A DNA stretch of 64,000 nt from Vanilla planifolia (Eukaryota; Streptophyta; Magnoliopsida; Asparagales; Orchidaceae): NCBI GenBank assembly GCA_023846275.1, contig CM043872.1:27332670-27396669 (forward strand), written 5' to 3'. A program made the position numbers and the translations under genes. Shown one piece after another: positions 59,851 to 64,000 of this stretch; position 1 is the first letter of the stretch, and each line of letters starts with the position of its first letter. The notes beneath the pieces are model-generated. The model was not told where the DNA came from and ran no database searches. It saw only the letters and a program-made list of their open reading frames with translations.

Positions 59851-61418
59851 AATTTTATACTAAAAAGAAATTTCATCAAGTTTATTATAATATTTTATTG
59901 TTTATTTCATATTTTTTGTGTTTTCGAATTTGGTTTTCTCCATTATTTTTTATATATTTTCTTGACTAAAATAATAAAAAAAATCTTCCTTTATGTAGTA
60001 TTTTATATCAACAATTAATATCAAATTAAGGTTGTTATTATTATTGATCAAAAATCAAAATATGATTATAAGAATGGTTAATTTGATTGCATTAAGACAA
60101 TGTGAAAGGCCAAGATAAAAAGATATCGTATTCCACTCGATGGCGATAAGTTTAAGCCAAAAGGGTTACTCAAAGTTTGATAGAAGAATTTGATACAAAA
60201 GATTATCAAGCATATTAAATAATGATTATATAATATTGTCTTTTATTATATATAATCGTATTTCTAAATTTTTTCTCTAAAAATTTTCAAAAGACTGAGA
60301 AAAAGATAGGTCTAGAAGTTTAATTTTTGGAATGTTTTTTGTTTTAGCTTTTATTATAAATAGTTGGCTTTTTATTATGACTATTTTGGGCATGAAAGAT
60401 ATGTAAATGAAATAAAAAAAAAGAAAATTCTAATTTAATATGCATTTTAATTCTATTGAAATGTAAATTGGAGCTTATCACCCCTACTATATCTCAAGAT
60501 CCATTAATTATATCTCTTAATTGTTGTTTGAGATAAACCTAGACATAATAGTATTACTCTCAATTAAAGTAATAAAAAAATATATTGTTATGAAATTATC
60601 ATGTTCACAAATTTTTGTTATGCACAACATATTATAAATAAAAAATTCAAGCTAATAGGATTGTAAAGCTTTCAAACAATTAAAGATTTATCTTCTTATA
60701 TTTTCATTAAAAACTTATAATTAATTATTTAGACATCTAAAAATTTCAAACTTAATACAATTAATACATTTTAAAGAATTCCTTTCAATGTATGCTTAAA
60801 TAAATTTTTTTATTAGAGCTACATTATATCATTTTTATAATATTTTAATATATATATAATTTTCTAATTGTTTGAGGACAAAATTGTAATTTAGACTAAT
60901 TTTGTCTTGCTACCTCACTTAAGACTAGTTTAAAAGGAAGAGTTAATTGGGAGGTTGAGGCAATGATGAGAGAAACATAAGACATAATCAATTAGAAAGG
61001 AAAACAAGGAAAAAGAGCAAGAAAAAAGAGAATGAGATCTATATGTTGCTACAACCAAAGGACAATGGTGGGAATCGAAAGAAGAGTAAAAGAAATTGTT
61101 AAAGACAGGTTGCAATAAAGAATAAAAAAGAAAATTAGTTAACCAAGAAAAGTAAGGTTTAAGATCTATTTTTATTGAATTCAACTCAATTTTATGCAAA
61201 AAGTTGGAAGGCTGTGTTCATTGTGTTAATTGAAATTATTATAAGAAAGTGTTGAAAAGAGTTTGAATTGATTAGGTATGAAATCTAACTAAAATTAGAG
61301 CAATTCATAGTCATCTATATAAGATAATACAATGCAATCATTCTAATCCTATTGTATGACCAATTCAAGGCAATTTTAGAATAAGAGAATTGGATAGTTT
61401 GTCAAGACATCAAACAAC
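59851..61418. other. AT-rich intergenic stretch, nothing recognised
   Basis: No coding frame or repeat recognised on either strand across about 1.6 kb. Confidence 0.7.
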
Positions 61419-63268
61419 TGTTATACCCGGCAAAAAAATTATATGTTTAATCTTCAATAATTAAATTGTGGCTTGGATGATTTCAGATCGACAGTAGGAT
61501 GAGCCAGGAGCTCAATTAGAGGCTATTGGAATTTTTGAAATTTTCTGGGGATTTTTCGGAGCACCGAGATTTATTTTTTTTTAAAAAAAAACCGGAATTT
61601 GGTTTCTTTTACCACGCGTGAACCGGACCGGAGCGGTTCAGCGAAGGCGGGCGGTTCGCCGAGGTGCGTTTGCGCGTGCGTATGGATAAGCCGCGGATAA
61701 GCGGATCGGACGGGCGAGATCAGCGGTGGAGATTAACCGGCTGATCGAGTGTTAAGCGGCGTTTTTAGAAGGTCAACCGGCGCTTAATGGGTCTTAACGG
61801 GTTATTACCGGTTTAAGCTGGGTATTTAACCTGATTTGTTCGGCTGTTAGGGTTTCGAACGACGGCTAGAGGCGAGGTGTTCGCGGCGAACGGCGGTAAA
61901 TTCCGGCAGCCTTTCAAGGGGCTTTTGGTAACCGGAGGTTCGCGGGACAGAGACGAGCATTTTGGTACCGGTTTCGTTCGGCGAGGAGCTGCGGTTGATC
62001 GCGTGCGAGCTTCACCGTCGCCGACGACGAGTAAAGGTAGGAAATTCAGTTTTAAATTAGTTAATTAGTAGAAATTAAAAGCATGGAATATTTTGCTTAA
62101 TGAACACAAGCATGTGGATGAAAAATCGGACTTAGTTGAATGCTAATCTGCGTCTTTTACAATTTTTGGATTTCTGGAAAATTTCCCAATTCGCCGAAAA
62201 ATTTAGTTAATGCTTAGGAGCATGTTAGGGATTTGTATTATCAGTTTGCCATTGAATTAGTTAATTAATTGTTGGATTAATCTTACGGCAATGGCGTACG
62301 GGCGAACTCCTTCGGCGGAAATTTTAAATTAGTGGCATTATTGAAACATTAGGATAGTACGAACATCGAATTTTGTTTCTCCTTGTTCGCGTTCGCCGGA
62401 AATCGACGGAAGGAATTGGATTGGTCGGCGATTGCGTCAGTTAGGGTTCGCGGGCATCGGACCGAGGAAGGAGAAGGGTTTAGATTAATTACGAGTTTAT
62501 TTAAGTAATTAATGGTATTATATAATATTTATTAGTAATTTTATTTATTTAAGCATCGACCGATTAATGGATTATTAAGGAATTGGTTCGGCGGTGTCGC
62601 GGTTCAGCGCGAGGTTTCCGAACCGGAAGCGAAAACCGGTTCAGCGGGATTCGGCGCGGAGGAAATTTAATTCGGAAATTAATCCGAATTTTCGGAAAAA
62701 GGATATATGTGGAATTTAAATTTTATTCGGAAATTTATTCCGAATTTCGGAAAATGGATAAAGGGCGGAGATTGAATTTTTTTTTTAATTTAAAAATTTC
62801 TTGAAGTGAGAAAAATGTGATTTTTAGAAATCACGTAGCTAAGTTGAAATTTGACTGTTGGAAATTACCCATAAATTCAGTGCAGCTGGATTAGTTGGAA
62901 GGAAGTGTGACACTTGGGTGCTACCAGAATAATCAGAATTTTGGTACAGTTTGTGTTGCTTGGATGGCAATGACATGGATTGAGTCAGTTTACTCAGTGT
63001 TGGCATAATTCATGGATTGGCATATTGGACCGGACTACTATAGGCCCTATATGATGTTTTAGGGTAGTTGTGGTAGGTAACTGTGCGGTACAGACTTAGC
63101 TTCCACAGTATACATGTGGACTGGTATGCGCCTTGTTGTATCTGGACACATGTTGCCGAATCTTGGAGTTAGAGCTTGGCAATGACTGTAGGGGCGTGGC
63201 TTCTATGGAAATTGTTGGGAGAGGACTTCATGGGGCGGTGGCTGAGTCGATCTCTTCTGGTCCATGAG

Positions 63269-63376
63269 TGTAGGCCTGCGCGCCTGAGAGTGGCAGTGGC
63301 AGGGGTGACTCGCCGTGGCTAGCCAAGTGTGTAGGCCTGCGTGCCTGAGGGTGGCAGGGGTGTCTCACGTTGGCTA
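63269..63376. repeat. Two-copy tandem repeat, period about 60 bp, in the LTR
   Basis: TGTAGGCCTGCG.GCCTGAG.GTGGCAG followed by GGGGTG.CTC and GTGGCTAG / TTGGCTAG occurs at about 63269-63321 and 63329-63376; the copies differ at a few bases and by a 6-bp gap. Confidence 0.85.
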
Positions 63377-63460
63377 GAGATCTATGTGACTGGTTCTGTC
63401 TATAGTCTCCAGAAGATTGATTGACGAGAGACGCTGCGGTGTCGGGTGCTAGGCGTTGTG

Positions 63461-63549
63461 ATGCGTGCGCAGAGATGGGCGTGTCCCGCTGGCATGCTTT
63501 GCCTAGGCGCCATGCGTGCGCAGAGATGGGCGTGTCCCGCTGGCATGCT
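63461..63549. repeat. Identical 38-bp direct repeat, period 51 bp, in the LTR
   Basis: The 38 bases beginning ATGCGTGCGCAGAGATGGGC at 63461 recur without change at 63512. Identity implies a recent duplication. Confidence 0.95.
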
Positions 63550-64000
63550 GCCTGGGAGCACAGAGGAGAGCTACTCTGGTGTGACTGGGGGTGACTGTGG
63601 TTGGTCAGAGTCTGGGACTGAGAGTGCCGTTCCACCATACATTGTTATGCTGTATTCCTATACTCTTGCTATTATCCTTCTCTTGCATGTGAGTTTTTAC
63701 TAGCTGTCTTTCCTACTGGGCGTAGCTCACTCCTTTATTATCTATATTTTTCCAGCGGCTCGACAGCCTTGACGCCACCCAGATTAGGTGGGATCGTGGT
63801 CAGCAGGCTAGTGGAGGATATCTGATCTGTGATTTTCTGAGACATTTTGGTTAGTGTGATTGATACTATTGGATGTATTCAGGGAGACTGTTATTCTTAT
63901 GTCATGTAATATGTGATGGTGATTCTGACTTATGTATCTAGTTGGATGATATTGTATTTGTTGGACTTGGATCTTATTCTTGTGATGTAGTTTCCATTCA

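Larger units (their letters stand above)
61419..64000 (+). mobile_element. Probable gypsy-type LTR, 5' part, cut by the window end
   Basis: It starts TGTTATACCCGGC, resembling the TGTAACACCC starts of plant gypsy (chromovirus) LTRs, and composition changes at that point. Inside are TTAGGGTTTCGAACGACGG and, near 63720, GGGCGTAGCTCACTCC followed by the region around 63770, both of the style seen in long gypsy LTRs. No coding frame of note. The other end, primer-binding site and polyprotein are not in view, so the class is an inference. Confidence 0.5.

Noticed and set aside
53657..59860. Target-site duplication around the LINE
   Set aside because: DNA next to the A-run (AAATTAAAACTAG on the minus strand) is only loosely like that at the 5' edge (AAATTATATAAACTTG); chance similarity in AT-rich DNA is likely.
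1..64000. tRNA, rRNA, CRISPR arrays or bacterial-type operons
   Set aside because: None seen; the gene structures and transposons are those of a plant nuclear genome.

Overview
This is nuclear DNA from a flowering plant. It has long AT-rich introns with GT-AG splice sites, a Ty1/copia retrotransposon, an L1-type LINE with a plant-style RNase H tail, LTR fragments and no bacterial-style dense coding. The species cannot be fixed from the sequence; a non-grass angiosperm with expanded introns is a guess. All gene models were built by hand from splice sites, reading phase and remembered family sequences, with no alignment run.

Layout: (1) 1-16211, minus strand: EME1, partner of the MUS81 nuclease, ten exons seen; the last part of the protein is not in the window. 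Its introns hold three separate local tandem duplications. (2) 16212-30438: about 14 kb with no recognisable gene, holding a GC-rich islet (17.2-18.1 kb), a pair of about 550-bp dispersed repeats (19.3 and 21.9 kb), an LTR end followed by a primer-binding-site-like sequence (21.36 kb) and a (TA)n microsatellite. (3) 30439-37619, plus strand: an IST1-like ESCRT-III regulator (six exons, 483 aa), whose first intron is best read as a GC-AG intron carrying a run of 38 T. (4) 38676-39286, plus strand: a small non-canonical Aux/IAA protein (131 aa) with an EAR motif and a PB1 domain but no degron, with ARF-type TGTCGG sites upstream. (5) 40666-51981, minus strand: the RPA43 subunit of RNA polymerase I (six exons, 234 aa). 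Its 7.7-kb second intron contains a broken copia element in opposite orientation, itself interrupted by about 1.3 kb of other DNA. (6) 53645 to about 59850, minus strand: a nearly full-length, decayed, GC-rich LINE. (7) 61419-64000: probable 5' part of a gypsy-type LTR running off the window, with internal GC-rich minisatellites.

The four host genes (recombination nuclease, endosomal sorting, auxin transcription, Pol I) do not form a pathway. Aux/IAA and RPA43 are convergent, 1.4 kb apart. No undescribed multi-gene system was found. The most unusual signals are the ambiguous GC-AG/GT-AG first intron of the IST1-like gene, the degron-less Aux/IAA with its promoter motifs, and the repeated tandem duplication inside EME1 and RPA43 introns.
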